A stretch of 64,000 nucleotides of DNA from Ceratorhiza oryzae-sativae (GCA_030998015.1 JARWMV010000234.1:1984001-2048000); one strand, 5' to 3'; shown: positions 25,143 to 37,940, numbered from the stretch's first letter. Notes: generated by a model from the sequence alone, not told the origin. Numbers and translations: made by a program.

Positions 25143-25956
25143 CTACGCGGACGACGCGGGAGTGTGGTGTCGTGGAGCACTGAACAAGAGGTCGCACAGC
25201 GCCTGGGCAGCAACGTTTTCTTTTTCCTGGAAATCTTCGTCGTCGTCGTAAACACTCGGTTTGATCTCGACCGGTTCGGCCACAGGCGACTGCGACTCGG
25301 AGCTCGACCAGGGCATGGGAGAGACACGGCCGTCGGACATGGAAGAGTCGTCGGATGTTGACGACGAGGACAACGACGTTCGGCTCGGGGCGGCACCGGA
25401 AAGAATGTTGCGTTTGATGGACTGGCGCTTGTTCTGGAACCATATCGTGACCGACTTGAGTTCCCTGTGATCGCAATTTAAGGCGAACATGGACAAAAAT
25501 GAGTTAGCGTGATGAACAAAGGTTCTTTTGAGGTAATAGAAAACGAACGCCCCAATGAAAACGGGTGCTGAGCCGTTTTTAGCGGGATGAACATCGAGGC
25601 CACGGCGAAATGAATAGCAATGGCAGCGAAGAGGAGACTCACATGCCGAGATCGCGGGCAAGCTCTTCGCGGCTGCCACGCGAGGGATGAGTCTCGCTGG
25701 CGAAAACACGCTCGAGGTGCTTGAGCTGGTGGGGGGTGACCCGTTTTCGTGACTTGACCGAGGGACGCAGCGACGGGGCGCCGTCGAGGGTGACGACCAT
25801 CTGTGTCGACGACGCGAGCTCCGAGGGGACCGGGGTGTAGTGGCAGAAGGCCCGGGGGTAGTGGGTGCTCTGGGTGTTGCGGAAGCCGTGGTACGGGTGC
25901 CGGGCGGTGTGCTGGGGGACCGGAGAGCGGTTGACAACGAGTGTGTGGGACGACAT
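25143..25956 (-). CDS. Homeodomain transcription factor
   Basis: Two exons (25956-25643 and 25464-25143) separated by a 178-nt GT-AG intron give 211 residues. The homeodomain spans residues about 68-124: basic arm KSRKR, helix 1 around QLKHLERVF, then REELARDLGM, and recognition helix VTIWFQNKRQ; the intron splits the domain just after LGM. The C-terminal half is Ser-rich and acidic. The protein should bind DNA in the nucleus; the spacing looks like a typical 60-residue domain rather than the TALE or mating-type HD1 form. The ATG at 25956 was chosen because the in-frame sequence upstream lacks conservation. No mating-type partner gene is adjacent, so it is probably a developmental regulator. 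Confidence 0.9.
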
Positions 25957-26222
25957 GCTGCGATTAAGATAAAATAGATAGAACGAGCGAAAGGCAAACA
26001 ACAACGAGCGGACGGCAAACAGGAGCTTTTCGTGGTGGGCGACGCCCGTAACGGAGGCAATTGATGCACACCAAACACATATACGCCAGAGCACGTGACG
26101 CCGGGCCACATGGCAACGGCGCTAAATTAAATTGGCCAATCAAATTACAGCCACAGGGCAACGCTAATTTAGGGCAGCCACCAACCCCTCGACCGCCCGG
26201 ACTTCGGGCACTAGCGGGCGCG

Positions 26223-28744
26223 TCAGCGGGACTTGGGCGGCACAGCGGGGGGCGACTTACCAAGCACCGGATATACGCCGAGGGCCTTGGAGAGACCCCC
26301 GAGGATCGCTGACAACGCCGGCCGGAGCAACCCGGCTTCTTCATACGCCCCCGTCCGATGCTTCTCCTGCGTGTGGCGTGCGATGATCTTTGCACAGTCC
26401 GCCCAGATGTACTAGCACGGCGATTAGCTCGACCCGCATACAGCCACCAAACCAACCACACCTACACTCAGCGCCAGGTCGAGACTCCACATGTCGTAGT
26501 CGGCCACCGTGATCAGATGGACCATACGTGCGCAACCCAGCGCAGCTTGCAGCGCGCGCTCGTCCATCGTCTTTATGCGCGATGCCCGCGCACACAGCCT
26601 AATAGTAGCTGCCCGCGCGACCACATGTGCTGCGACCACGCTTGGCAGGTTGGCCGTGTCTGTTGGATCTGGGATGGGCAAGCGCTTCAGGAATTGGGAA
26701 ATGGCCAGATCAATGTCTCCAGACGGCATCTCTTCTGTTGTCAGGCGTCAGCGTTTGGTGCAACCGACTGCGGAGGATGAAACTTGCCGTCCCCGGCAAA
26801 CCGGTACAAAGCAAAACTCTCCAAGCGCATCCTGAACCCGCAGTCAGAGTCATAGATCGCAAACGGTGGCCTGTTGGTGCACAAAAACCGAAGCGTCATG
26901 AACTCAGTCTCGGTGGCGCTCCCCTGTCATCAAACCACACGTGACGTCAACTGCCCCTGCTCGCTAGCGATACAAACGGACTAGCGTTACCTCTTCATAG
27001 TCGCACATGCTCGCAGGCTGTGCTTTCTAGTCAGTGCGGTACACAAAGCATCGTTAGGGCGAATAAATGCGTACCCAAACGGTGTCAATCCTTGAACGAG
27101 TATCCAAATCATCTCCCTTGGAAAATGCCGATGGAAGCCCCATGATCAAACAAATCCGTTGATCGAGCATAAACACAGCCCAGAATGCTAAAATTCGTTC
27201 TCCGAGTTCAATCGCGTCGACAGGTGCGGGGAGCAGTCTAGCAGGGCCAGTGGACATGCCCGGGCGCCAAACAGGACTCGTGATCTTGTGCAAGTTGCAA
27301 TCCAAGGCTGTACGAAATAAAATAAAAAGGGAAACATGTGCTCGTGTTAGCCGGAAAGGGGCGAAATGACTCCACCCCGAGAATGGTGTAGTAGCAGGCA
27401 CGTACAGAAACGGGTAATTTGGATGACCTGGTGATACGCTTCGCGGAAACGGCCCCGGTTGATGAGATATTCAGCCACCAGGATACCAGGCTGGATGAAC
27501 CCAGTGAGGAGACGGTCGGTATTCGACAGAGACTCGGTCATGGAAGCACTGTAACGGGAATCCATAGCACCGTAAGCGCCACTGCTGGGGAAAACGCGCT
27601 CACCGAGCCTGCGCCAAGAAAGTTTCTTCATAGCTGGAAAGCGATTCAGACCAATGATAGCAAGCGAGCAAATAGATGGCTGAAATCATCGCCTGAACCG
27701 GGTTGGTTTGTCATAATTCGGAATCAGGTTTCTGTTAGACGCTCACTGGGTGTATGCTCCTTGGATCGTTCTCGGCCAAAGTCAGGGCCTGTAAGAAGCG
27801 GTCTTGGTGAATTTGAAGATACGACTTGGGCAAGTAGGTCATGAACGTGTCGACCCTACGGTGTAAGATGCTAAGTGCATGATCATCCCAAAAACGATGA
27901 CACTCACATGAAGTCGTGCGACTCGGCCGGCAATTTCGACGAACCCTCTGCAAAGTCCCGAGGGGCAAGAGTCAGAGGCATGTTCAACGACTCATTCACC
28001 GCCTCCGCCATACACCCAGCATAGTCCACATGACTGCACGAGCACGTACCATGGCTAGGCCGAGCTACTCCACTTGGCATAGCTGCAGCAGAGGATGTCG
28101 AGTTCGAATTGCGAGCCGGAGTTGCGTTGAATCCTTCACGTTCCATGCGGTCGACCATTCGCTCCAACTGATTCACTCGATCTTCGAGTTGATCCGCGAG
28201 ATTCTTGTTGCGGATGGCTTCGTATATGCACCGGGCTTCGCGACCAGACTTGACACACGCGTTGCAATGAGGCTGTTTATCGGGCATACTGGGGGTCAGC
28301 AAGTCTGAAATGGTGCCCGATTCAAAGTGGCATCGAGCGCTCAGCCATATATGTGCGAGTGAATAGGAGTAGAAGGAGGTGGGGGTGATGGTGAAGACAA
28401 TTCAGAAGCTATAATTTAATTTTTTGGGCGGGTACGGGCCCGAGGCTACGCTGAAGCCGTTGTGGTTGCCTGGGTGGGGCTGAAAATCCATCCTCGGCAA
28501 ATTGGTGTGACGCAATGGAAGAAATGTGCATCGCTGCTGAAATGCGCTGGATATTTGAAAAACTAAAGTACCTTGGATGCATCGCACTTCAACTTTCGTT
28601 TTCTGCATTCGAGACATGCGGCTATATATCGTCAGCGGAAGTTAGCAATCCGCATTTTTAAAATCCGCTCGAGGCGGCACGATTCACAAGGAGAATTGAC
28701 TTGCCTCCACGATTGAGTACGTTTTCTTTGTTCTTGGGCGACAT
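26223..28744 (-). CDS. Zn2Cys6 fungal transcription factor 1
   Basis: About ten exons; firm ones are 28744-28705, 28621-28572, 28272-27908, 27855-27747, 27692-27604, 27548-27416, 27307-27075, 27026-26991 and the last at 26411-26223. The cluster is split over three exons: CLECRKRKLKC, then PHCNACVKSGREARC. A leucine/Glu-rich coiled coil follows (DQLEDRVNQLERMVDRME), then the fungal-specific regulatory domain (AIYLLACYHW, GRFREAYHQVIQITRF, ELGERILAFWAVFMLDQR, LPSAF). Intron 1 (28704-28622) uses a GC donor. The exon between 26930 and 26730 is the least certain. It is a nuclear DNA-binding regulator with unknown targets. It is a tandem paralogue of the gene at 29999-32491, in the same orientation. 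Confidence 0.85.
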
Positions 28745-29998
28745 TATGATCCAGAAAGTAAGCTGAGTAGGTCAAGTCGGCAGATGGTGCACAAGTGGTT
28801 GACTGGTGTTACTTTGTGCTTTCAAGCGACAGTATATATACCAGCGAGCCTCGGTCTTGCCACCGACTCGCGTCGACGCAATGATATCGTTATTCGACCG
28901 ATTATAGCACGCACAGTCTACGGGGAGCGATGTCCTTAGGAGTAACTAGGAAGCAGTACTCCGCACTCTTTCTCGCGGTGAAACGGACCGCCGAACGGTC
29001 AAATGAAAATGCTATTCGAGGCGGCGGGCACCTCCAGGACGCTTACTGGCTTTTGGCGCACCAGCGAAGCGAGGCACGAGGATCGACGGTATATCAATCC
29101 CCGGTACGGTCGGGTCCTGTACATCATTGATTGAACCGCGTCGAGGCAAAGAAGGTAAAGCGCCTTGACCATAGTTAGAAAGCGGGTCTGGCGGTAGTCT
29201 CGATTCGGTGATGAGATCTCGGGCGAGCAGCCACACGGAAACAGTTCGCGCTTCCCGTAAAGCCATCATACCACTGGCATGATCACGAAATGCAAGCCCG
29301 GGGGCTCAGTCGGAATAGATCGGGACCGGCCAAAGTTAACTATTGATAATAAAAGGTGCCCGGAAACCGTCGCCTCCACAGTATGTCGTAGTTCCCCCGC
29401 AAAAGAATGCTCGACCAAGAGCAGTGGAGGTGCCCGGAGTGTAAACCTAGTGGTTTGGAACAGTTCGCTTAGCCAGGTACAGCTCCAAAGATTGAATTCT
29501 AGAATCGACTAGCGCATTTTCTCCTGCAAGCAGTTGTCAGTCATGGTAATAGGGGAGGCGCAAGTAACCGGGTGACGCAACGAGGACTTGTCATAGGCGC
29601 CAAGACCGCGGGAACAGTCACTGGGCTCTGATCGGACCACAAAGTCCGAGAGCTGAATAAATCTTCACACAACCTTCTCGCATCGAAAGAAACAAAATAC
29701 ATTCAGTCTAAACATACAACAAGAGTAATAAAAAAAATACACGTCGAGTCCGAGTTCATCATTTGCCATCCGACCTTTTCGGATATTCATCGTCCAATTT
29801 CACGAAGCCCACCGCTTTGATCGTGCACGCCTTGGCTGTTCGGCAGCATGTCAACACACTCGGTCAGGAGGCCGTACCCGCATCAATCGCTTCCAACTGC
29901 CTCAAGGAAGATCTCTAGACTCAAGCTGACCATCACCTACGAGTCATCGGAGGCGATTCGTCAGCATTCTCACCCCTCGGGCTGAACCGGGTATTGGA
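28745..29998. other. Intergenic between tandem transcription factors
   Basis: Holds a TATA-like stretch (TATATATA near 28832-28839) upstream of factor 1. A minus-strand frame at 29269-29012 and neighbouring sequence to about 29450 look mildly protein-like but I recognise nothing and see no intact gene. Confidence 0.4.
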
Positions 29999-32491
29999 TC
30001 ACCAAGCCCGCCCGTCATCGCACTCACCAAGTATGACGTGCACCCTCCTCAAATGAGCCACGCTCCGCTCAAGCTTCTCAATAAGCTCATGGGTTTGTGC
30101 GCCATGCCCGATACGTTTCAAGAAGCCGAGTGTAAACATGCCACACATCTGGGATGGAGGCGGATATTCAAAAGCGATCTATCTGTTAGCGACAGCACGA
30201 TTTGCGATCAGAAAATTATTCTCACCCCGACCATGGGGTCTAATCCCAGGACGTTGCGTGCCCGCCCAAGCAGTTCGACGAGTTGGGCTGCGGCATCGAC
30301 CGCGGGAGCGCCGTCCGCCGAGAGATACGCATTTCGGCCATGCTGGACGAGCACTAGCTTGATCTGGCTCGTGAAGATCAGCGAATAGGCCAGTACCAGC
30401 AGCGGATTGCAGCCCGCTCGGCCAGACTCGTCAAAACTCTCAACTCCAGGGGCCTCGCGCAAGAACCGAGCTATTGACCGGGACAACAGTGGCGAGCGGG
30501 TAGAAGTGCCCGAGCCTGCTTACCCGATCCGGATTAGTAGACGCATAGATTTGGAAAAAACATGAGTTTGCGCACCAACACGACGGAGTGCATCGTGTGC
30601 TCGGTGGTGGATCTCCAATGCCCACATGGCAAACGTGCATACACTCAGGCTCATATGCCGAGAACTAGGGGACCCCCGGGGCGAGCTACCTGAGAAGTAT
30701 TCAGCCAAGCTCCCAGCTGGACCTGATCGAGCGAGTAGATCCTGTGAACACACTCGTTATCGGCCTATGGTCACGCCAGGTTTACGGTTACACGTACGGG
30801 TGATCGATAGTCTTCGAGCGGGCGTGGCAATTGTGTGGTAATCCTTTCACAAGTGTCAACATGATCTGAACCGTCGTCCCCAAAGGCCGACGGTAGGTCT
30901 GCGACCGCAGCAATGGTTCGATCCAATAAAAGATGCTCCAGAAGGCGTGTATGCGTTCTCCCAGGGCCACGTAGTCAATTGGAGGAGGGAGAAGCGGTCG
31001 CGCGCGCGAACTCGGGCTGTGCGGTCCCAAGTTGAGAGACGATAGCTGATGTAGTCCACAGCTAACGGCTGTGTGGATTCGGGGGTCAACAGTCATAACG
31101 TCTATGTTGACCGGAACTTACCAAAGCGAGCGACTGAAGCAATTTGATGATACGCCTCGCGGACGCGGCCCATGATCAGGAGGTAACGAGCTAGGAGGGA
31201 CGAAGCTAGTATAACGCCCGTAAAAAGATGAGAATTATCCCCCTGGTGGGCGACCTCAAGGGCGCCCGCAATCCCTTGCCGAATCTTGTCTACAAATGAG
31301 GGCTCATATTGTGCTAGTGCAGGAGTCTGGCCATTCAGCGAGCGACATGACAGCAGGTATACGGCATTACGAAGCGCCTGGGTATGAAAGGGCTGGGTGA
31401 GTCGATGGGTCAAGGGTGTTCCAACCGTGTAAGCTCACCGGATGAACCGCTGCCGGGTGGTCGGGTGGTAAAGCAAAGCTGGTGAGCAGCCGTTCTTCGT
31501 CGACCTGTAGCCCATACTCGCGACGACGAGCCATGAAGCACGCAATCCTAACAACCGACGTACAAGCGATTAGTCGAAATGAAATGGATCGGAAATGAAT
31601 CTGACGTGCAGGTAGTCGTGCATCGGCGACGAAAGCAACGCGACCGAGCCCGGGTCAAGCATGGTGGTTGCAGGCATGCGTGCAAGATGAGCGAACGCAG
31701 TGAAGGGGTCTGTGTCGACTGGTCCAGCTAGCGAGCCAAGGGACGCATTAAAAAGCCAATCTTCGCCTGATCTGCCTTGCCTAAAGGGGCCATTTGTTGT
31801 CGTTGACGAGTACACTAAGCATAAGCAAGGAAACGTGCATGAGAAGAAGGGCCAAAGCGGGTTGAAAACCCGACACGGGGACCACCGTTCATCGCGGCAG
31901 CTCCGATCACATGCTCGAGCGTGGAAGTATGTGGGGGGAAATAGGCTCACCATCATAAGGTAGACCGGGGGAGGTCGTCTCCAAGCTTGGTACGGTCGTT
32001 GACCAGTCCACGGATGCGGGCAATTGATGTGGGGAGATCACCGGAACTGGAATGTATGGCGCTTGGATAGGTGCTGAGAGGGGAGATTGCCTTGGTTGGG
32101 CACCCCTTGCGGTCGGAGACGATCGGTTACTCCGCCTAGGCTGAGACTCAATGGCCTGGATTGCTGCCTCGAGCTCTCGGATGCGTTGCTGAAGTCTAAA
32201 CGCCTTGCCCTCAGGAGGATCGTAATCACACTCGTTCGGGCGACGCCCACGTTCACAGCAGCCACAAATCGGCCGGGCGCCGTCACATTTCTGACAGAGT
32301 TTATTGACCAATGATGAGCGAAATGGGGCATGAGTATTAATAGTCCGGGCTCACCAGCTTGCGTCGGCGACATTCCAAACAGGCAGCTAAGCGCCGCAAT
32401 ACAGTAAGCTAATTGAGATGCAAGAGTTCCTGATCAACTCACCCCCACGATGGAGCGGTTGGTTCGCGGCCGGTACATAGGACGGATGCAT
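29999..32491 (-). CDS. Zn2Cys6 fungal transcription factor 2 (tandem paralogue)
   Basis: First exons 32491-32443, 32386-32355 and 32290-31951 rebuild a complete cluster CLECRRRKLKCDGARPIC then CCERGRRPNEC, followed by a short coiled coil (QQRIRELEAAIQAIE). Later exons carry the fungal regulatory domain: MHDYLH, AVYLLSC, GRVREAYHQIASVARF, ALGERIHAFWSIF, LPSAFGDDGSDH. The ATG at 32491 is needed for phase; the ATG at 32479 is in the wrong frame. A 1-nt deficit at the A4 run 30928-30931 (plus strand) breaks the conserved domain; one more T on the coding strand would restore the alignment to factor 1, so I suspect an assembly error. The junction near 31607-31537 and the last exons (end about 29999) are approximate. 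It is probably a nuclear regulator with unknown targets. Confidence 0.75.
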
Positions 32492-33525
32492 CGTTGAGTG
32501 AATAAGAGCGGGATGCCTGACTGTGACAGGCCGCAGCTAATATTTATACAAGGCGGGACAAGGCGGGCTCCCGACACGAACCGGGGCGCGTTGTTTACCA
32601 ACAAGGCGCGGAAGATCAAGAAGTTGCCTTTTCGGGCGACTCGAGTCATAGGGCGCGCGGCACCCGACGCTTCGAAGCGGTGTCCGGGGTCAATTGGCGC
32701 GATCTCGGTTCCGAAAGGCGCGGTTGGAGTCAGAGATGCGTCTGATAGCGTTCAGAGCCAGTCGGAATGCGACAGCGGCGCTCCATGCATATGACATAGC
32801 TACTGATCTGTGTTGCGATTGAAAGTGGGTCCCGGCAGCTTCGGGCGACCGGTAGATACGAGATCAAGAAGTTCTCACTCCAAATCACAGCAAGTGTTGA
32901 TTTTCCAACGAAGACAAGCAAAAGGTTAGGCCTCGCCATCCACTCCGTGCGTGTCGGGCGCGGTTGTCGTCGTAGTTGTGGTACAAGTCAAAAAGCATTT
33001 ACGTCATATCTCGTCGTGTAGTCCGTTACTGTTAGCGTGCCCAGTACATCCAAGCCCTGCATACGCCTTTCAATCTGAATCCCCATCTCGTGACTCCCGT
33101 TCAGATCCGGTCTCGGCGGTGCATCAAAGCGGCTTGTTCATACATATCACAGGGGTATCCACAAGGATCAAATTGGATACGGCCATGCATTGTTGCGAGG
33201 TACGTGAGCTCAATTTGCCGAATGGGCCTCACGTCAATTCTTCATTACTGCTTGTGTTTAGTCGATTTTCTCAGACTGGACTGGTAGAGGATCATGTATG
33301 TATCAGCGTCTTCAAAGAGAAAATAATAACACACGTGATCCCCCCATATGACGAACCAACTTCTTTCACTTTCATCATCGACTCACACCAAGATCATGTG
33401 GAACGCCGCAGCGCCAAAACGTGGAACCAAGCTGCGAACTGCTACGGCGCAGCCACTGATTCGACTCGTTTACGCGGTATATAGCCATCCTTTCAGCTGT
33501 GTCAAGCGTCGACAACCAAGCAACC
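32492..33525. other. Divergent intergenic region
   Basis: About 1 kb between the minus-strand transcription factor 2 and the plus-strand membrane protein gene; it should carry both promoters. No coding segment recognised. Confidence 0.45.
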
Positions 33526-35067
33526 ATGGCTCAGCCTGAAATGTCGCAAAAGGGCCCCCAAAATTACGGTGCAATCCGCTCTGAAACCCCGCTCCCGGCC
33601 TACTACATCACGCCTATCTCGCCCCCTCGTACCAGGTCTACGTGCTCGAGGTTCTTCAGAGCTGTCATTGTAGCCCTAGTACTTCTCGAGGCTTCTTGGT
33701 TGACTCGGCACTGGTTCTTCCCTAGAGTGAGTCTCAACCGCATGGTTTCTGGTCGTAGATCTCATTGTATACGTGGTTCTGTAGCATCAACATCACCACC
33801 ACGAGCCCTACCCTAGCTGGGATCCTTCGTTATCCGGACTGAACCACGACGCGGAGGACTGTTCAGTCTGGGACCGCTATGATCCGGATCACCATTCTGA
33901 TCACCTTCAACCCACCCCCAACACTACCATATCTCCCCAGCGATTAGACGCTGGTGACAAATACTCGTTTTCCATCCCCACCTCTTCATCCAGGTACCAT
34001 TTTGTATCGTGGGGCCCCATCGATAAGAGCACATTCGAAGTTATCCCAGTCGACTCGGGCAAGGATCAGATTGTGGTCGAGGTCGAGGTGATCAAGGATC
34101 CCCGAGGCGTCGCGAGGGTGTGTTCTTTGCCGAGCAAGAGCGAGGATGACAGCGAGCGGTACGGTGTCGGATTTTACGTGAGCGTTTTTCTTTGTTCTCT
34201 CTTCTCTCTTCATCTTATTGGTATATAACATGATCAGGTTCCCCGCCTTCATGATCGCGAAAGGGACTATTTCCCAGCTTTCAAAGTCCTCGTCTACATC
34301 CCCGTGAGCTCCAAGCAGCAACATCTCAACAGCTTCGAGACCCGCCTCGGCCAATTCGAGCACATCTTCCCAGACCTATCCACAATCAACTTTTCGCGTT
34401 TACATGCGGGCGCGGCCAACGTCCCGATGAATTTTGAAGCAGTCGTCGCGACCGATGTTAAAGTCTCCAACGCCAACGGCCCCGTGCACGGCAAGCTGAC
34501 GAGCGCGACGGATCTATTCGTGTCAAACGCCAATAGCGAGATCAAAGGAGAGTTGACATTGACCCAGGCCGGGAGGATCCACATCTCCAACGCCAACGCG
34601 TACGCCTTTCTTCGATCCTCTCTCTACTCCATCCCTAACTCTTGAAATACAGCCCAATCCAAGCTCAGATCCACCTCAAATCAGGCGACTTCCACCCTCG
34701 ACCAGACTACTACATCGACGTCTCCAACGCAAACAGCGAGAGTGGCGTCGAGATCCTCGAACAGCCAACCGGATCTGGGTTCTTCCTCAAGGCGTCAAAC
34801 GCGCTCGGAGCCGTGCGTGTTCATCTCCACGCGGCGTTTGAGGGTTCGTTCAAGTTGAGCAGCGTATCCACTCGTCCGCGTGTCGAGGTTACGAACAGGG
34901 AAGATCCTGCCGGCCGAGGTCGCGAGCGGTTTGTGGAATTCGATAAGCACGGATCGACCACGAGCGGTCGGGCCGGCTGGGGCAGCCCAGATGACGCCAA
35001 GGAACATGCACCTGGAGACGTCAAGCTTGACACTGTCGGGGCACCGATTGAATTATTCTTTGATTGA
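33526..35067 (+). CDS. Type II membrane protein with repeated Ser-Asn-Ala-Asn beta-solenoid-like motifs
   Basis: Exons 33526-33726, 33785-34177, 34238-34599 and 34653-35067 join in phase to 456 residues. A cytoplasmic tail is followed by one membrane span (about residues 43-65: FRAVIVALVLLEASWL) and a His/Pro-rich stalk. The second half repeats a strand-like unit ending in SNAN or SNAL: VKVSNANGPVHG, LFVSNANSEIKG, IHISNANA, IDVSNANSES, LKASNALG. Such periodic turns suggest a beta-solenoid of the DUF4097-like, putative adhesin kind; I infer this from the pattern only. The product would sit outside the plasma membrane or in the secretory pathway. It is not a catalytic protein that I recognise. 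No lesion seen. Confidence 0.8.
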
Positions 35068-35558
35068 AAAGTTGCTATAGTTTTGTACGGAAAGTAAAAT
35101 AAAATAATGATCACTGTCGGAGTCGGGCTAGTGATAATTAAGCCAATCACATTACGTAACAACTCTACATCTAGCGAAAATGGACAACCGAGCTCCCGCC
35201 CAAGTCTTGTTTCTAACCCGACCCAAGCCAAAAGGAAGCCACAAGGGCGGCAAGTTTGATGTACATCCCACACTAAGCAGCAAAGATAAAGCAAGACCTA
35301 AGATCGTGAGAAAAAGAGTTTAATGGTAGACAAAAATGTGGATAAAACAACATGCAAACATAATAGAAGAAAAAAACAGATAGACCCGATCCCTGGACGC
35401 CCGCCCCCCATCGCTTCGCCCGACTCTTCAGAGAAAGGAACACAACGCGGAGTCCCGGATATATAGGGTTAGGGGGTCCAAGGAATTGTCGAGGCGTTAG
35501 AAATGGGTCGTGGCAATCGTAAGAGCAAAAAGCAGGCGTGTCCTAAGCGATCCGACGA
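35068..35558. other. Convergent 3' flanks
   Basis: Gap between the convergent membrane protein and CDC42 genes, holding their 3' untranslated regions. AATAAA-like stretches occur (AAATAAAATAA near 35097). No gene seen. Confidence 0.4.
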
Positions 35559-36241
35559 TTAGAGGATCACGCATCGCTTCTTTTTCGAGACAACCGGGGG
35601 TTCGAGCGCTGCGACGATAGCCTGTAATAGCATTGAGCGACGCCACCGAATGTGACCGGATCTCAAATACGCACCTCGTCAAACACATTCTTCAGACCCT
35701 TCTGGGTGAGCGCCGAGCACTCAACGTATTTGACCGCACCGAGTTCACGCGCGAGTCGCTCGCCCGACTCGGCCTGGACCGGGCGCTGCTTCTGGCGCGC
35801 GAGTTTATCGATTACCTGAGGATCGTCTCGTAAATCGATCTGTGTCCCAACAATGAGACAGGGCACGCCGGGGCAGTGGTGGTGCACCTCGGGGAACCAC
35901 TTCTCCTTAACGTTCTCAAACGATGCAGGTGACGTCACGCTAAAGCAGACAAGAAAGACGTCGGTCTGGGGGTAGCTGAGGGGACGGAGACGGTCATAGT
36001 CCTCTTGACCAGCAGTATCGAACAGACCGAGGGTGTATGGGTCGTCGCCGATCATGACCGTAACGGCGTAGTTGTCGAACACGGTGGGGACATACTCGCT
36101 GGGAAACTTGTTGGTCGTATACGAGATGAGCAGACACGTCTTATCGCGGCGTCAGCCCAGCTGCGGTCGTATGCACATGATGGCGGGACACACCTTGCCG
36201 ACGGCACCGTCACCGACTACGACACACTTGATCGTCTGCAT
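35559..36241 (-). CDS. CDC42: Cdc42 Rho-family GTPase
   Basis: Three exons (36241-36194, 36139-35675, 35621-35559) give exactly 191 residues, the usual Cdc42 length. Motifs: P-loop GDGAVGKT, effector loop [33 protein letters not shown], the Rho insert and GTQIDLRDD, and [17 protein letters not shown]. It ends with a polybasic KKKR and the CAAX box CVIL, predicted to be geranylgeranylated for plasma-membrane attachment. It is the master polarity GTPase, acting through PAK kinases, formins and the exocyst at hyphal tips. The first intron follows GAVGK, splitting the P-loop. No lesion seen. Confidence 0.96.
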
Positions 36242-37396
36242 TGTGTATGGTATGCGAAAAGGCTGGGCACTAGAAGACACGGTGAGCACAAGACCTCGGG
36301 CAGGCGGGAAAAGCGGGTGCCAACACGGTGCCTCGTGGCCGCCAGCCAACACAGCGTGGTGATCCCCACGCGTCGCCGGGCGAAAACAATCATAAATTAC
36401 ATTTGACTTGCCTTGTTGGACGACCGGCAGAGACGGCAGCGGGTTGAGACGGGCGGGTGGGCTGGCAGGCGAGACGGGCTGGGCAGGGCTGGGGACGATG
36501 AGCAGGGCGTGAGCGGCGGCGGACACGCAACTCACAGATCAGGCAGCGGGCAGCGGACAAGGGAGTTGGATTGTGGTGGAGAGAGAGGAAGGAAGCGCCT
36601 GCTGGACCCACCTGCCTTGGGCTCCGTCTGTGCGGCGCACCCCGGCCAAACTCACCACTGCACCGACAAACAAACACTGATGGTTACCGACTCAGCCGGA
36701 GTAACTAGGCGAGACAATCGATTAATCACCACTCCATTCGATTCACATTCGATTTACACTACACATTGGCTGCCTATTCTGGACTGCTCGACGGATACAC
36801 TCGCTCCTCTGGATCATCCTCAATAGGAACACAACACGCCTTTGCCCTGGCCTCAAACCCAAACGTCTGCTCGTACCTGTACATCACACGTCAAATCAAT
36901 TCTCCGCATTCGGCAAGACAACATACACTCGATCCTTGAACTGCTGGCTATTGGGCAGCCAATCTTGGCTGGACTGTGCCAGCCGAGATTTCTGCGTCCG
37001 GCAGTCAGGTGGGTGGAGCCAATTAGAACAAGCCAGACCCACCACACACGGTACTATGTCTTGCTCGGTCCTGGGTCTATTTCGCTTGAGTCGATTCTTG
37101 GCCTTGCTCGCATTTGCATTCGTAAGAGCCGGAAGCGAAATGGGAGTCCCACACGTCGGGAATACAATACTCTGCGCCTTGTTTCCACAAGACCCGGCTG
37201 CTGCCGACAACTCGCCTCTTGTCGGCGGTCAGTGGTATTAGTACCACCAGCCAAGGTTCTTTGGATATAATTTATTGGCGTAATGGATACCGTCTCTTGG
37301 CTGAACCGGTCAGTCGCACCTCGCGGGGTGGCACACCCCGAGGCGGGGCTGCTTCTACGCCCGATTAGCCAAATCGAATGAATACCCCATCTCGGC
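36242..37396. other. Intergenic, CDC42 upstream region
   Basis: GC-rich repeated GGGCTGG-type sequence near 36440-36500 and a near-perfect hairpin at about 37318-37342 (arms CCTCGCGGGGTG and CACCCCGAGG). No coding exon recognised. Confidence 0.4.
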
Positions 37397-37940
37397 TTAC
37401 AAGCATCCCTTCATGTGGTCCAACCACTTCTTTCTCTCTTCATCCTCCCGATCTGAAGCCGTAGTGAACAGTGATGTCGACGCTTGTGAATACGAACTTG
37501 CTGGACATTCTTCCTCACCGTCGTTCTCGATAATCGGCTCTGGTAAAGTTGTGTGAACGTGTTCGGGTGAAATTGTGGATTCAAAGTCGACAAGGCTGAT
37601 ACGTTCACTATCCAAGTTGGACTTGGGTGCATTGTCCAGATCAGGTTCCGACGATCTGAGCTCTACGCTGCTGTGTCTGCTCGCCCTGCGACCTAACAAG
37701 GGGGCGTTTAGCTCAGCAAAAGGACGAATGTTTTCAGCTTGGGTCGAGCTGTCTCCATTCTTGTGATTTGCACGAGCAGCATTCATGCAATCTAAGTACA
37801 AAGGATGAATATTTGTAATATTAGCTACAAACTAGGGACATACCAATTGGCGCATCTCCCACCAGAATCTGTCTGGAGGATCCAAATCCAGCTTGGGCCA
37901 GTACGGAAGTGATCTTCGAGCCCAATCCAATGCTTGGCAT
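37397..37940 (-). CDS. Small unrecognised protein
   Basis: Two exons (37940-37844 and 37791-37397) with a 52-nt GT-AG intron give 163 residues in one clean frame. It starts MPSIGLGSKITSVLAQAGFG. The rest is polar, rich in Ser, Glu and Asp, with short acidic stretches (NDGEEEC) and a charged end (DREDEERKKWLDHMKGCL). There is no signal peptide, membrane span or known motif. The perfect intron phase and long frame support a real gene; no function is proposed. Confidence 0.6.

Noticed and set aside
29012..29450. Possible minus-strand coding remnant between the two Zn2Cys6 factors
   Set aside because: Mildly protein-like, but stops interrupt it and I recognise no family.
32443..32479. ATG at 32479 as start of Zn2Cys6 factor 2
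   Set aside because: Its frame does not join in phase to the exon carrying CLECRRRKL; the ATG at 32491 does.
37318..37342. GC-rich hairpin as a possible structured RNA or terminator
   Set aside because: A single short stem with no conserved partner; eukaryotic genes do not use such terminators.
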